Positions 1 through 10,286 are shown, counted from the first letter of the stretch. The stretch is DNA of 64,000 nucleotides from Acetobacterium woodii DSM 1030 (GCF_000247605.1 NC_016894.1:2407732-2471731); one strand, 5' to 3'. Program-made: numbers and translations. The notes: generated from the sequence alone by a model not told the origin.

Positions 1-242
1 ACCTTATCCGTTGTAGCACCAGCATTTAAGGCACGACTATTAGCCAATTCAATCACTGGCCCCTCAGCGACCGGATCAGAAAAAGGAATGCCAATTTCGA
101 TCAGATCCGCTCCAGCTCGATCCATCGCCAGAATAAATTCTTCGGTTTTATCCAAAGATGGATCGCCGGCAGTCAAAAAAGCAATAAAGGCTTTTTGATT
201 ATTAAATATTTGTGTTATTTTATTTTTTGGTCGATTATTCAT
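1..242 (-). CDS. trpA: Tryptophan synthase alpha subunit, N-terminal part only
   Basis: The frame begins at an ATG at 240-242 and runs open to the left edge, so about 80 N-terminal residues are present. The translation shows the alpha-subunit hallmarks: [11 protein letters not shown] near residue 18, with the glycine/aspartate of the indole-glycerol-phosphate pocket, and then [19 protein letters not shown], which holds the catalytic glutamate (E in LIEIGIP) and the substrate-loop aspartate. The protein cleaves indole-3-glycerol phosphate to indole, which is channelled to TrpB. The start overlaps the end of trpB by 8 bases, so the two are translationally coupled, as usual for this heterotetramer. 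The C-terminal two thirds lie outside the window. Family assignment is firm. Confidence 0.95.
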   Translation of the reverse strand, partial: MNNRPKNKITQIFNNQKAFIAFLTAGDPSLDKTEEFILAMDRAGADLIEIGIPFSDPVAEGPVIELANSRALNAGATTDK

Positions 243-1419
243 AAATTTGTTCTCCTTTATAACGGGCAATAGCGGCGACATCTTTATCTCCCCGTCCCGA
301 AACATTAACCATAATAATTTCATCTTTGTTCATTTTAGGAGCTAACACCATGGCGTAGGCAATGGCATGAGCCGATTCGATGGCCGGAATAATCCCCTCG
401 GTTCGCGACAAATATTCAAAAGCGGCTACTGCTTCATCATCGGTGATGGGAATATATTCCGCTCGTTTAGTATCATGAAGATTAGCGTGTTCCGGTCCGA
501 TTCCAGGATAATCAAGTCCTGCCGAAATTGAATAAACCGGAGCAATCTGGCCATATTCGTCCTGACAGAAATATGATTTCATGCCATGAAAAATTCCGAG
601 GGTACCATTTGCGATAGTTGCGGCGTTTTGGACCGTATCAACCCCTTTTCCGGCCGCTTCACAGCCAATCAGGCGCACCTCTTTATCGGGGATAAAATGA
701 TAGAAAGCACCAATGGCATTGCTGCCGCCACCAACACAGGCAATCACGGCACTTGGCAGTTTACCTTCTTTGGTCAGAATCTGTTCGCGGGCTTCCTTAC
801 TGATGATACTTTGGAAGTCACGAACCATTTCTGGAAATGGATGCGGCCCCATCACCGAACCTAACACATAGTGGGTATCATCAACCCGCGTCGTCCATTC
901 TCTGAAGGTTTCGTTAACCGCATCTTTTAATGTCATTGTCCCGGAAGTCACGACATGGACTTTGGCGCCTAATAACTCCATTCTAAAAACATTAAGAGCC
1001 TGACGGTCAGTATCCTCTTTGCCCATGAATATTTCACACTCAAAACCCATCAAGGCGGCAGCCGTAGCGGTGGCAACACCATGTTGTCCAGCTCCAGTTT
1101 CGGCAATAAGGCGGGTTTTTCCCATTTTTTTGGCCAATAATGCTTGACCTAAAACATTATTAATCTTATGTGACCCAGTATGATTTAAATCTTCCCGTTT
1201 AAGATAAATTTTTGCCCCCCCAAGATCGGCGGTCATTTTTTCGGCAAAATATAACCGTGATGGTCGGCCAGCATATTCATTTAAAAGTTCGGTTAATTCA
1301 TCCTGAAAATCTTTATCATTTTTATAATAGGCATAGGCTTTTTCAACTTCAATAATTGCATTCATTAACGTTTCTGGTGTAAATTGACCACCATGGATTC
1401 CATATTTTCCTTTAGTCAT
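235..1419 (-). CDS. trpB: Tryptophan synthase beta subunit
   Basis: A 394-residue PLP enzyme that condenses indole and L-serine to L-tryptophan. The PLP lysine lies in HTGSHKINN (K85), the phosphate-binding loop is GGGSNAIG near residue 230, and the catalytic ELLGAKV region is intact. The length is normal for TrpB1-type subunits that pair with TrpA. The gene overlaps trpF by 8 bases upstream and trpA by 8 bases downstream. No truncation or odd residue was seen. Confidence 0.97.
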   Translation of the reverse strand: MTKGKYGIHGGQFTPETLMNAIIEVEKAYAYYKNDKDFQDELTELLNEYAGRPSRLYFAEKMTADLGGAKIYLKREDLNHTGSHKINNVLGQALLAKKMGKTRLIAETGAGQHGVATATAAALMGFECEIFMGKEDTDRQALNVFRMELLGAKVHVVTSGTMTLKDAVNETFREWTTRVDDTHYVLGSVMGPHPFPEMVRDFQSIISKEAREQILTKEGKLPSAVIACVGGGSNAIGAFYHFIPDKEVRLIGCEAAGKGVDTVQNAATIANGTLGIFHGMKSYFCQDEYGQIAPVYSISAGLDYPGIGPEHANLHDTKRAEYIPITDDEAVAAFEYLSRTEGIIPAIESAHAIAYAMVLAPKMNKDEIIMVNVSGRGDKDVAAIARYKGEQIYE

Positions 1420-2023
1420 TGCTCATTCTCCTAATTTTTTGAATAATATTTACGATTTTGTTCCGATCTTTTTTGCCATCTGATTCAACGCCACTGCTGA
1501 TATCGACACAATAGGGATTAACTTTGGCAATCGCTATTTTGACATTATCGATATTAAGGCCACCAGCCAGAAAAAAACTGCCCTGAAAGTCGTTAATCAG
1601 ATCCCAATTAAAAGCTTGTCCTGAACCACCGTATTGACCAGGATCATAAGTGTCAAATAAGTGATAATCAGCAGCGGTTTTGCGGATATCATTTTTGTTC
1701 TGAATCCGCATCGCCTGAATAATCGGGCAGGCGGTTTGTTCTCTAATCCGACGAATAGTCATCTCATCCTCATCACCATGGAGCTGAATCATCTCGATGA
1801 CACCCTGATTGACAAGCTCAATTATTTCAGCAACAGGCTGATTAACAAAAACGCCGACTGCCTTAATGTCAGGATTTAACGAATTTTTTAAAGTTTTGGC
1901 CAGATCGCTACTTACTTGTCGTTTACTGTTTGCAAAAACAAACCCAATAAAATCTGGTTTTGCTTCATTTACTGCTTCAATATCAGCTATTCGGGATAAA
2001 CCGCAGATTTTTATTTTAGTCAT
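1412..2023 (-). CDS. trpF: Phosphoribosylanthranilate isomerase
   Basis: A 203-residue single-domain TIM-barrel enzyme. The N-terminal KIKICGLS motif carries the catalytic cysteine, and the catalytic aspartate is expected in the [17 protein letters not shown] region. GGLNIDNV near residue 154 and VDISSGVES near 174 form the phosphate site. It converts N-(5'-phosphoribosyl)anthranilate to CdRP between TrpD and TrpC. The start lies one base after the trpC stop and the end overlaps trpB by 8 bases. It is separate from trpC here, unlike the fused enterobacterial form. Confidence 0.95.
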   Translation of the reverse strand: MTKIKICGLSRIADIEAVNEAKPDFIGFVFANSKRQVSSDLAKTLKNSLNPDIKAVGVFVNQPVAEIIELVNQGVIEMIQLHGDEDEMTIRRIREQTACPIIQAMRIQNKNDIRKTAADYHLFDTYDPGQYGGSGQAFNWDLINDFQGSFFLAGGLNIDNVKIAIAKVNPYCVDISSGVESDGKKDRNKIVNIIQKIRRMSND

Positions 2024-2024
2024 C

Positions 2025-2804
2025 CTAAATTCCTCGTAACTTGTTTAGTTCATCTTTCTTATTGCTACTTCGCATTAAGGTTTCGCCAATTAAAACTGCA
2101 TTTGTTCCATTTATTTTTAAGTTATTGACGTCTTGCACCGTTTTAATACCGCTTTCGGAGACAAAGATAATTGTCTCCGGCACCATTTTTCGAAGCCGGA
2201 TGCTATTATTAATATCCACTTCAAATGTTTTCAGGTCACGATTATTGACCCCGATCATGCGCGCTCCTGCTGCGAGTGCTGTTTTTACTTCGGCTTCGTC
2301 ATGGGCTTCAACAAGCACCGATAATCCCAATGAATCGGCAAGGCCAATATACTTTTTAAGTTGTTCAGGTTCTAGAATTGAGCAAATTAATAGAATCGCA
2401 TCGGCCTCTATTTGGCGGGATTCATAAATTTGGATTTCATCAATAATAAAATCTTTGCGTAGAATCGGAATACTCACCTCTTTTTTAATGGCTGTTAAAT
2501 ACTCATTAGCCCCTAAAAAAAAAGTTGGTTCAGTTAGCACTGAAATGGCCTGAGCACCAGCATCCTGATAGTCTCTGGCAATCTCCAAAAAAGGAAAAGC
2601 TTCGGCAATGATGCCTTTTGAAGGCGAAGCCTTTTTCACTTCACAGATAAAAGAAATCGCTTCTCCGGCTAGCGCTTTTTCAAATGCAAAGGGGGGTTCA
2701 GCTAATTTGATTTGACTTTTTAAAAATTCAATTCTACTCGCTTTCTTTAAATCAGCGACTCTTTTTTTCGTTGCAGTTACAATTTGATCAAGAATCATAC
2801 TCAA
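2025..2804 (-). CDS. trpC: Indole-3-glycerol phosphate synthase
   Basis: A 259-residue TIM-barrel enzyme that closes the indole ring. Visible hallmarks are FICEVKKASPSKG near residue 52 (catalytic lysine and phosphate loop), ILRKDFIIDEIQIYE near 115 with the second catalytic lysine, GVNNRDLKTF near 185 and VSESGIKT near 216. It is a stand-alone TrpC with no TrpF fusion. The ATG overlaps the stop of trpD by 4 bases (ATGA type), which implies coupling. Confidence 0.96.
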   Translation of the reverse strand: MSMILDQIVTATKKRVADLKKASRIEFLKSQIKLAEPPFAFEKALAGEAISFICEVKKASPSKGIIAEAFPFLEIARDYQDAGAQAISVLTEPTFFLGANEYLTAIKKEVSIPILRKDFIIDEIQIYESRQIEADAILLICSILEPEQLKKYIGLADSLGLSVLVEAHDEAEVKTALAAGARMIGVNNRDLKTFEVDINNSIRLRKMVPETIIFVSESGIKTVQDVNNLKINGTNAVLIGETLMRSSNKKDELNKLRGI

Positions 2805-3832
2805 ACCTCAATGGCAATTTCATTACTTCGTTTAATAAAATCGTCCAATTTTTGCTTGGCTTTTCCCGAATCAATCAGGTCTTGAGCCAATGTCACACAG
2901 TCTCTTAACGTCATATCATGATGTGACATATACAAACAAAAAGCACTATTTAAAACGACCACGTCGCGTTTAGGTCCATGTTCTCCATCAAGTACACTGC
3001 GTGCAATTTGGGCATTTTCATCTTTTTCACCACCAATAAGATCATTTAACGTACAACGCTTTAAACCAAACTGTTCAGGGGTAATAAAAAAGCTGTTGAT
3101 TTTGCCGTCTGCTATTTCACAAATCGTGGTGGTATCGGTTAAGGTAATCTCGTCCAAACCATCATGACCATGAACGACCATTCCGCGTTTGACTTTAAGT
3201 TTATTAAGAACGTTAGCCAGCGGTTCCACCAAATTTTCGTCATAAACTCCTAGCAACTGCATATTCGCACCAGCCGGATTCGCGAGCGGCCCAAGAATAT
3301 TAAAGATCGTTCGAATTCCCAGCTCTTTTCGCACTGGACCAGCATATTTCATCGACGCATGATAAGTTGGTGCAAACATAAAACAAATCCCTAATTCGTT
3401 CAGAATAACGGAACTTTTTGAGGCTGACAGCTCAATATTTACTCCCAAGGCTTCCAATAAATCGGCACTCCCGCATTTGCTGGAAACACTACGATTGCCA
3501 TGTTTGGCCACTGGAACCTCACCCGCGGCAATGACGAAAGCCGAAACCGTGGATATATTAAACGTCGAAACTTCGTCACCCCCAGTTCCGACAATATCCA
3601 ACACATCCGTTTTAGGCTGGATTTTGGTGCATTTTTCACGCATAACCATTGCACAGGCGGTGATTTCGTCAATGGTTTCCCCTTTCATCCGCATCGCCGT
3701 CAGAAAAGCACCAATCTGGGCATTCGTAGCTTCTCCGTTCATAATCTGATTCATAACATCCTGGGTTCGTTTCAGAGATAAATTTTTACCGTTGACGATA
3801 TCATAAATTGCTGGTTTAATCATTTTTTTCAT
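2801..3832 (-). CDS. trpD: Anthranilate phosphoribosyltransferase
   Basis: A 343-residue enzyme that transfers phosphoribose from PRPP to anthranilate. GTGGDEVSTFN at residues 82-92 is the PRPP/magnesium loop, KHGNRSVSSKCGSADLLEALG (110-130) the anthranilate site, and VHGHDGLDEI near 221 the second metal motif. The first ATG overlaps trpG by 17 bases and has only a poorly spaced ribosome site. An ATG three codons in (3823) sits about 8 bases after GGAA and may be the real start. It is not fused to TrpG here. Confidence 0.95.
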   Translation of the reverse strand: MKKMIKPAIYDIVNGKNLSLKRTQDVMNQIMNGEATNAQIGAFLTAMRMKGETIDEITACAMVMREKCTKIQPKTDVLDIVGTGGDEVSTFNISTVSAFVIAAGEVPVAKHGNRSVSSKCGSADLLEALGVNIELSASKSSVILNELGICFMFAPTYHASMKYAGPVRKELGIRTIFNILGPLANPAGANMQLLGVYDENLVEPLANVLNKLKVKRGMVVHGHDGLDEITLTDTTTICEIADGKINSFFITPEQFGLKRCTLNDLIGGEKDENAQIARSVLDGEHGPKRDVVVLNSAFCLYMSHHDMTLRDCVTLAQDLIDSGKAKQKLDDFIKRSNEIAIEV

Positions 3833-4400
3833 TTCCTATCTTTAAAAAATTTTCGATCATCTTATATCCATCTTTAGTCAGGATCGATTCCGGATGAAAT
3901 TGAACCCCATACACGTCATATTCACGATGTTTAACCGCCATTACTTCGCCATCATGATCCTCAGCAATGATCAAAAGTTCATCAGGCAAGGTATTTCGTT
4001 CTGCTCCCAATGAATGATAACGACCTACCTCAATAATCGGTGGTAACCCTCGAAAAATGGGGCTGCCATTAGCTATGTGGACGATACTCTGTTTCCCATG
4101 CATCAGTGTTTTAGCATAAGTTATTTTCCCACCTAAAACCTCACAAATCGCCTGATGTCCCAAACACACACCTAAAATCGGCGTTTTATCTTTAAAATAA
4201 TCAATCACCGCTTCACAAATTCCTGCATCTGCTGGTCTTCCCGGTCCCGGCGAAATAATAATATGATCCGGTTTTAAGGCGATAATCTCGTTCAACGTAT
4301 ATTCATCGTTTTTGATCACGCAAACATTCGGATTGATGATCCCCACGTATTGGTAAAGGTTGTAGGAAAAGCTATCATAATTATCAATTAATAAAATCAT
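3816..4400 (-). CDS. trpG: Anthranilate synthase glutaminase subunit (component II)
   Basis: A 194-residue class I glutamine amidotransferase that supplies ammonia to TrpE. The nucleophile cysteine is C79 in GVCLGHQAI, the His/Glu pair lies in VQFHPESI near residue 168, and the oxyanion strand is ISPGPGRP at 49-56. It shares one base with the trpE stop (TAATG), the tightest coupling in this operon and normal for a stoichiometric complex. Some TrpG proteins also serve p-aminobenzoate synthase (PabA). No pabB is in the window, so that dual role cannot be judged. Confidence 0.94.
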   Translation of the reverse strand: MILLIDNYDSFSYNLYQYVGIINPNVCVIKNDEYTLNEIIALKPDHIIISPGPGRPADAGICEAVIDYFKDKTPILGVCLGHQAICEVLGGKITYAKTLMHGKQSIVHIANGSPIFRGLPPIIEVGRYHSLGAERNTLPDELLIIAEDHDGEVMAVKHREYDVYGVQFHPESILTKDGYKMIENFLKIGNEKND

Positions 4401-5863
4401 TATTCTACCTCCTGAGCCCGTTCCAGCGCTTCAAACATCGCCCTGGCTTTGTTATGTGCTTCAGTAAATTCATTTTCAGGAACACTGTCAGCAACGATAC
4501 CGGCCCCAGCCGAAACGTAGACTTTATCATTTTTCTTGACTGCCATTCGGATTGCTATACACATATCCATATTTCCGGAAAAATCAATATAACCAACTGC
4601 ACCGCCATAAACTCCACGTTTTTGCCCTTCCAACTGATTAATGATTTCAATCGCTCTTTTTTTAGGAGCTCCCGAAAGTGTTCCCGCTGGTAACACAGCC
4701 GCAATGGCATCCAACTGGTCCAATCCTTTTTTTAAAGTTCCAGTAACGGTGGAAGAAATATGTGATACATGGGAATACTTCACAACCTCCTGATAGGTTT
4801 CAACTTTTACCGTTCCAAATTCACTGATTTTGCCTAAATCATTTCGGCCCAGATCCACAAGCATATTATGTTCACTTAATTCTTTTTCATCTTTAAGCAG
4901 TTCAGCGATAAAAACCTCATCTTCCGCCGGCGTTTTTCCGCGTGGACAAGTTCCGGCAATCGGAAAAGTCGCTAATTTAGAATTTTTTAACGCTATCAGC
5001 GTTTCCGGAGAAGCTCCCGCAACTTGAATTGTTTCAAAATCAAGATAAAACATATAGGGTGAAGGATTGATCGTTCGAAGCAAACGATAGGTTGAAAGCA
5101 AATCGCCCTCAAAATCCGCTTCCATCCGATTAGCAATCACAGCTTGAAAAATATCACCCTGATAAATATGCTCTTTTGTTTTTTTTACCATATCACAATA
5201 ATATTCTTTGGAAAAAAGTGACTTAAACTCTGAGGTTACTCGACCTTTAAATGGGACGCTACTGTTGCAATTTTTAATTAACGATTCAATTTCTTTCAGT
5301 TTAATCACGCCATCAATGTAATTTGTTTCAAACTGATCGGTTTTAATATTGACAATCACGATAATTTTTTGCCTAAGATGATCATAGGCAATAACCTTGT
5401 CAAAAAGCATCAGGTTCAAGTCATCAAAATTCTCATCATTTTTATTTTCCAGAATCAAATTAGTTTCAGTGTACTTAACAAAATCATAGGACACGTACCC
5501 CACAAATCCGCCCGTAAAAACTGGTAAGAAATCCAACTTAGGACTTTTCCATTGAGCAAGAATTCCCCGCACCACAGTTCGCGGATCAGCTTTTAAAATT
5601 TCACTCGATTTTCCTTTTTTTATCGTTACCTCACCATCGATGCATTGAATCGAAAGGGTTGGATCATAGCCCAAAAATGAATAACGCCCCCATTTTTCTC
5701 CACCCTCGACACTTTCCAGCAGATAGCTCTTTTTTCCGGTTGACTTTAAACATTTCAAAATTTCAATAGGTGTCTTAATATCCGAAAAAAGTTCAAGACT
5801 GATGGGAATACTCTGATAGCTTTTATAATAACTTCGGGCTTCCTCCATAGATGGTTTAATCAT
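4400..5863 (-). CDS. trpE: Anthranilate synthase component I
   Basis: A 487-residue chorismate-utilising enzyme that makes anthranilate, the first committed step to tryptophan. The N-terminal regulatory half contains LLES at residues 48-51, the motif that binds feedback tryptophan in the family. The C-terminal catalytic half shows FQAVIANRMEADF, GTCPRGKTPAEDE, LVDLGRNDLGK, TLSGAPKKRAIEII and AGAGIVADSVPENE, all in family order. A GAAAGGAAA ribosome site precedes the ATG. It is the first structural gene behind the T-box leader, so it is probably controlled by both tRNA-Trp charging and feedback inhibition. Confidence 0.96.
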   Translation of the reverse strand: MIKPSMEEARSYYKSYQSIPISLELFSDIKTPIEILKCLKSTGKKSYLLESVEGGEKWGRYSFLGYDPTLSIQCIDGEVTIKKGKSSEILKADPRTVVRGILAQWKSPKLDFLPVFTGGFVGYVSYDFVKYTETNLILENKNDENFDDLNLMLFDKVIAYDHLRQKIIVIVNIKTDQFETNYIDGVIKLKEIESLIKNCNSSVPFKGRVTSEFKSLFSKEYYCDMVKKTKEHIYQGDIFQAVIANRMEADFEGDLLSTYRLLRTINPSPYMFYLDFETIQVAGASPETLIALKNSKLATFPIAGTCPRGKTPAEDEVFIAELLKDEKELSEHNMLVDLGRNDLGKISEFGTVKVETYQEVVKYSHVSHISSTVTGTLKKGLDQLDAIAAVLPAGTLSGAPKKRAIEIINQLEGQKRGVYGGAVGYIDFSGNMDMCIAIRMAVKKNDKVYVSAGAGIVADSVPENEFTEAHNKARAMFEALERAQEVE

Positions 5864-5987
5864 AATTGTTTCCTTTCTTTTTCGTTAGCACTACCACGTA
5901 CTAACAATGATTATTTTTGATATTTTTCTAAGCATTTAAGTATGAATCAAAATCAGCACCATTTTTAGATATTGCTATTTTTTTGAA

Positions 5988-6290
5988 ATAAAAAAACGCT
6001 CGTCCATGACTAATAAAATTAATCAAGGACGAGCGAAAATAGTTCAACCCGCGATACCACCTTTATTTACAGAGACTTCCCCCTGTACACTCTGCAGAAT
6101 ACTAACATATTCCTCGCAACTGACGTATGCGTCACGTCGCAGAATACTTAGAAAACAATTGTTTTCCTTTGACTGCGCCCTCAATGGTCCATTTGATGTT
6201 CTGCGTTGTGCGAGGCTCTCAGCCTTCCTCGCTCTCTGTAACTGCACGATTCACCGTTATCTCCACGTCTACGGTTTGATGATCTATTAA
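5988..6290 (-). promoter_or_regulatory. Tryptophan T-box riboswitch with intrinsic terminator
   Basis: Read on the minus strand, the leader contains the T-box core GGTGGTATCGCGGG (about 6048-6063). This is followed by a terminator hairpin with arms CGCTCGTCC (5997-6005) and GGACGAGCG (6027-6035) and a T run (5990-5996 on the minus strand). Upstream is a Stem I with AGAGAG, a GAGG...CTGAGAGCCTC apical hairpin, and a specifier region reading TGG then A at 6191-6189. TGG is the tryptophan codon, matching the trp genes behind it. Uncharged tRNA-Trp should stabilise the antiterminator and turn on trpE. Exact Stem I boundaries are my estimate. Confidence 0.93.
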
Positions 6291-6299
6291 ATTATACAA

Positions 6300-6328
6300 A
6301 TCATAATCTAAATTATTTATCTTGTCAA
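6300..6328 (-). promoter_or_regulatory. Sigma-A type promoter of the trp leader
   Basis: On the minus strand there is TTGACA (6323-6328), a 17-base spacer and TATGAT (6300-6305). This predicts a transcript start near 6293, just upstream of T-box Stem I. It is a near-consensus housekeeping promoter, so most control is expected at the riboswitch. Confidence 0.8.
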
Positions 6329-6410
6329 ATATTTTTTTACAATTCTGGTTTTTATTAAGACATTAAAAACTGCCGGTCCGATATTTTAACCGTTTTGCCA
6401 GATAGACAAA

Positions 6411-6887
6411 CTAGTTGACTGTCATTTTCATCGGGGTAAAACGAATACCTTTGTTCTCCTGCTCGCTTTCAGTAGCTACAAACCCCAAGCGCTCATAGAC
6501 CTTAACTGCGTAGGGTGACGAATTAACTGTCAGCACAATGGGCCTTTGATATTTTTCATTTTTCAAATCAGTAACAACATTATTAAAAAGTTGCGTTGCT
6601 ATTTTTTTATTCTGATGGTCTTTATGAACAAACATCAATGAAATATGAAAATGATCACGGGTTCCAATGACCCCAATAATGTTATTGTTTTCATAAAATC
6701 CCCAAAGTTTTTTATGCCCACTGATAATATCCTCAGCCATTTCTTCCAGTTTGTATTCAAGATAATCGTTGAAGGTTTTATTTCCTTCCGGTGAATAGTC
6801 TTCCGCGATGAATTCACTAAAAACCTGATTTACTAAATCAATTGCTTCTTTTAAGTCGGTATCGTTTATTATTCGTATCATTTTCAA
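6411..6887 (-). CDS. GNAT family N-acetyltransferase
   Basis: A 158-residue protein with the Gcn5-related fold. An N-terminal IRIINDTDLKEAIDLVNQVF is followed by central strands, then the acetyl-CoA motif A region HKDHQNKKIATQLFNNVV (about residues 94-111) and a C-terminal VYERLGFVATE strand. The substrate cannot be inferred. It stands alone between the trp promoter and a long noncoding gap. A possible second start is M3 (MIRIIND). Confidence 0.8.
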   Translation of the reverse strand: MKMIRIINDTDLKEAIDLVNQVFSEFIAEDYSPEGNKTFNDYLEYKLEEMAEDIISGHKKLWGFYENNNIIGVIGTRDHFHISLMFVHKDHQNKKIATQLFNNVVTDLKNEKYQRPIVLTVNSSPYAVKVYERLGFVATESEQENKGIRFTPMKMTVN

Positions 6888-7304
6888 CCTCTAATTTGAT
6901 GTCATTGGGATGATTTTTAATTAGTACCATTTTTACGTTTTAATCAAAATGGTTTGAGTATCGTTTAAAACTATTTAATCGTCCAGACAATCACTCTATC
7001 TCATATTACTATTGTAAATGATGTTTTTGAACACCGTCAAGATAATAATTCCACCTGTAAATGGATGAAATTGGATAATCGAAAAAAGCTCATGATTTTA
7101 CCCGATGATCATAAAATTTTGTCTTGATAAGCTGTTTTCAATGTGACTATTAAAGATAACCTAAACATCTTCGACTACAATTGTAAAATTTGAGATTTTT
7201 TTTAATCTCGTCATAATAATGTGTTAAAATTAAACAAAATCAGATGTGAACAAAAGTATTATTTAAACAAAAAGGGATAACGCTAATATGAAACGGAGAT
7301 TATT
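6888..7304. other. Noncoding gap upstream of the chemoreceptor
   Basis: AT-rich DNA between divergent genes, with no convincing ORF, hairpin or repeat. It should carry the promoters of both neighbours, but I see no near-consensus -35/-10 pair for the chemoreceptor. The only clear signal is the ribosome site CGGAG at about 7292-7296 before the ATG at 7305. Confidence 0.5.
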
Positions 7305-10286
7305 ATGAAAAAATTCAACAAGAATTCAGTAGCCAGTAAAATTGTGGCCCTGGTTTTATTTATTGTAGCTTTAGCTCTTTTAGCGATTGGCATTATTGTT
7401 ACTGTTCTTAATATCAACAGTGAAAATCAACAGATTAACGAGCGAATGAATCTACAACTCAGCAATACAATTGGAAATGTCGAAAAAGCGCTCGAGAGTC
7501 ATAGCAAAATTATTAGCAGTTTAAGTCGATCCATTGGGGTATCTGGTGTTCGGATGACAACCGCGGATTACAATACACTACTCACTGAACAAGTCAATCT
7601 GAATACTGATACCTATGGCGTCGGAGTCTGGTTCGATTATAATAAATATCAACCTGGTCTGAAATATTTTGGTCCTTATGCCTATCGAGACGGTTCAAAT
7701 ATTGTTTTTGAGGAGGCGTTATACAGTACCGATGAATACGACTATCCGAACCAGGACTGGTATCTAATTGGTAAAAACGCTGATGGTAAAATAGCCTGGT
7801 CAAGCCCCTTTAAAGACGATACTCTGGGGATTTCGATGGTAACAGCGAGCGCTGCATTTGATGACAACAATAAAAATTTTAGCGGTGTCGTCACCGGCGA
7901 TATCGATTTAACCAGTCTTCAACAAATGGTCAATGATATCAAAGTGGGTGAAACCGGTCGTGCGTTCCTTGTCGATCAAACCGGTCTTTATATTGCGGAT
8001 CAAGATACCGCTAAAGTAATGAATGTCAATCTGTTGGAAGACCCTAATCAGACCCTGTCAAAACTTGGCTCAAGTATCATCAGTGGCGAAAATGGTACCG
8101 GCGTTTTTACTGATGCCTCCGGAAAAAATAATATTTATTATGCCACGATTCCTTCCACCGGCTGGACGTTAGCTATTATGGAACCACAAAGCGAACTGAA
8201 TCAACCAATAATGATGCTGATTTATCAACTTTTGGGTTTATTCCTCGTAACTCTTTTGATTCTGAGTTTCATTATTACAAAATTGATTAAAGGTGTGGTC
8301 AACCCCATCGTTTTAATCACCGAGCTGTTTCATAAAGCTGAAATCGGAGATTTCGATAGTACTATCTCTGATGATATTATCGCCCGAAATGATGAATTAG
8401 GAAAACTTGGTCAGTCTTTTAATAAACTATCGGAAAATATTCAAGAAAATATTATCATTTTAGAACAAATATCGGTCGGAAATTTAAATGTTCAGGTAAA
8501 TGTCAAATCAGATAAAGATATCCAGTCAAAAAGTTTAATTGAGGTTATTGAAAATCTGAAAAACCTGGAAACGGAAGTAGAGATGCTAACTGAATCAGCA
8601 ATGGCAGGTAACTTGTCCATTCGCAGTGAAGTCAACAAATTCCAAGGTAAATATCACGATATTGTCGTCGGTATGAACAATACCTTGGATGCTGTTATTG
8701 AACCATTAATACTTTCCGCCAATTACGTCGAAATGATCAGCAAAGGGAATATTCCCGAGACAATTTCCGCTTCATTTAATGGCGACTTTAATACCATTAA
8801 AATCAATCTTAACAATTGTATTAGCAACATCAATGCAATGGTATCTGATGTTGATATGCTATCAGCAGCGGCGCTAGAAGGTCAATTAGAAATCCAGGCT
8901 GACGAAACGAAACACAGTGGCGATTATAAAAAAATAATCCGGGGCTTTAACAACACTCTGGAAACGCTATTACACCCCATAAATGAAGCCCGTGAAGTGA
9001 TGACCAAGATGGCTGCCAACGATTATTCTATTGCGATGAACGGTGAGTATAAAGGCGATATGGCAGATTTTGCTCAGGAAATCAACTTGGTTCTGGCGAG
9101 ACTCTTAAATGTTCAGGAAGCATTTATCCAGATCTCCAAAGGCGATACCAGTCGACTCAATGAATTCATCACGATTGGCCACCGTTCCGAAAATGACCGG
9201 CTCACCCCATCCATTGTTGCGACATTGAGTACAATTAATAACCTTATTGAAGAATCACGAAATCTTGCCGAAGCAGGCATCCATGGAAATCTTACCGTTC
9301 GGAGTGATGTTTCGAAATTTGAAGGGGGGTATCGCGACATTGTTGATGGCTTCAATCAAACTCTCGATGCCATTGAAAAGCCTATCAGCGAAGCTACTCT
9401 TGTGTTGGAAAAAATGGCAGCAGGTAATCTTACCGTTTACATGCACGGTGATTATCTGGGTCGTTATGCGATTATCAAGAATTCAATTAATGATACAATC
9501 CGATCATTTAACGATATTCTAGGGAATATCAACCAATCGGCTGGTGAAGTCACCTCTGGTTCGATGCAGGTATCTCACGGCAGCCAAGCGCTAGCTCAAG
9601 GAGCTACTGAACAAGCGAGCTCAATGGAAGAATTGAATGCTTCAATTGCCGAAGTGGCTGTTCAAACTAAGGAGAATGCCCAAAACGCCAACCAGGCCAA
9701 TCAATTATCGACAACAGCCCATACAAATGCTAAAAATGGAAACAAGCAAATGCAACAGATGCTCAATTCGATGGAAGAAATCAATGCCGCATCAACTAAA
9801 ATTTCTAATATCATCAAGGTCATTGATGACATCGCCTTTCAAACTAATATTTTAGCTCTGAACGCGGCGGTTGAAGCAGCCAGAGCCGGACAACAGGGCC
9901 GAGGTTTTGCCGTGGTAGCGGAAGAGGTAAGAACCTTAGCCGGTAGAAGTGCTGAAGCGGCAAAACAAACAGCGGAACTCATCGAAGGTTCTATTTCTAA
10001 AGTTCATGAAGGGACCGTTATTGCCAATAATACAGCTGAATCACTTAATGAAATTGTAACCGGCATTGCCAGTGTTTCAGAACTTGTTCGAAAAATTGAT
10101 GCCGCTTCGAAAGAGCAAACTGCTTCAATCAGCCAGATTAATACTGGCATCGATCAGGTTTCGGTAGTTGTTCAAACAAACTCGGCAACTGCTGAGGAAA
10201 GTGCTGCCGCGAGTGAAGAGTTGTATAGCCAAGCAGAATTATTGAAAAATATGGTCAATAATTTTAACTTGATTTCGTCAAAATAA
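7305..10286 (+). CDS. Methyl-accepting chemotaxis protein with tandem HAMP-like modules
   Basis: A 993-residue membrane chemoreceptor. TM1 is near residues 13-35. The extracellular double-Cache-type domain (about 40-300) contains YGVGVWFDYNKYQPG and DYPNQDWYLIGK. TM2 is near 303-328, followed by a canonical HAMP. A long cytoplasmic stretch (about 385-740) then repeats the pattern GxLxxRxxxxxFxGxYxxIVxGxNxTLDAxxxP several times, as in poly-HAMP receptors. The signalling hairpin tip is near 842-863 (DIAFQTNILALNAAVEAARAG), flanked by methylation-helix sequence. There is no C-terminal CheR-tether pentapeptide. It faces two CheX-like genes across a shared terminator. The ligand is unknown. Confidence 0.93.
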   Translation: MKKFNKNSVASKIVALVLFIVALALLAIGIIVTVLNINSENQQINERMNLQLSNTIGNVEKALESHSKIISSLSRSIGVSGVRMTTADYNTLLTEQVNLNTDTYGVGVWFDYNKYQPGLKYFGPYAYRDGSNIVFEEALYSTDEYDYPNQDWYLIGKNADGKIAWSSPFKDDTLGISMVTASAAFDDNNKNFSGVVTGDIDLTSLQQMVNDIKVGETGRAFLVDQTGLYIADQDTAKVMNVNLLEDPNQTLSKLGSSIISGENGTGVFTDASGKNNIYYATIPSTGWTLAIMEPQSELNQPIMMLIYQLLGLFLVTLLILSFIITKLIKGVVNPIVLITELFHKAEIGDFDSTISDDIIARNDELGKLGQSFNKLSENIQENIIILEQISVGNLNVQVNVKSDKDIQSKSLIEVIENLKNLETEVEMLTESAMAGNLSIRSEVNKFQGKYHDIVVGMNNTLDAVIEPLILSANYVEMISKGNIPETISASFNGDFNTIKINLNNCISNINAMVSDVDMLSAAALEGQLEIQADETKHSGDYKKIIRGFNNTLETLLHPINEAREVMTKMAANDYSIAMNGEYKGDMADFAQEINLVLARLLNVQEAFIQISKGDTSRLNEFITIGHRSENDRLTPSIVATLSTINNLIEESRNLAEAGIHGNLTVRSDVSKFEGGYRDIVDGFNQTLDAIEKPISEATLVLEKMAAGNLTVYMHGDYLGRYAIIKNSINDTIRSFNDILGNINQSAGEVTSGSMQVSHGSQALAQGATEQASSMEELNASIAEVAVQTKENAQNANQANQLSTTAHTNAKNGNKQMQQMLNSMEEINAASTKISNIIKVIDDIAFQTNILALNAAVEAARAGQQGRGFAVVAEEVRTLAGRSAEAAKQTAELIEGSISKVHEGTVIANNTAESLNEIVTGIASVSELVRKIDAASKEQTASISQINTGIDQVSVVVQTNSATAEESAAASEELYSQAELLKNMVNNFNLISSK

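Noticed and set aside
6006-6290. ORFs on both strands across the T-box (94 and 67 residues)
   Set aside because: They lie wholly within the structured trp leader and have no ribosome site; the RNA structure explains the sequence.
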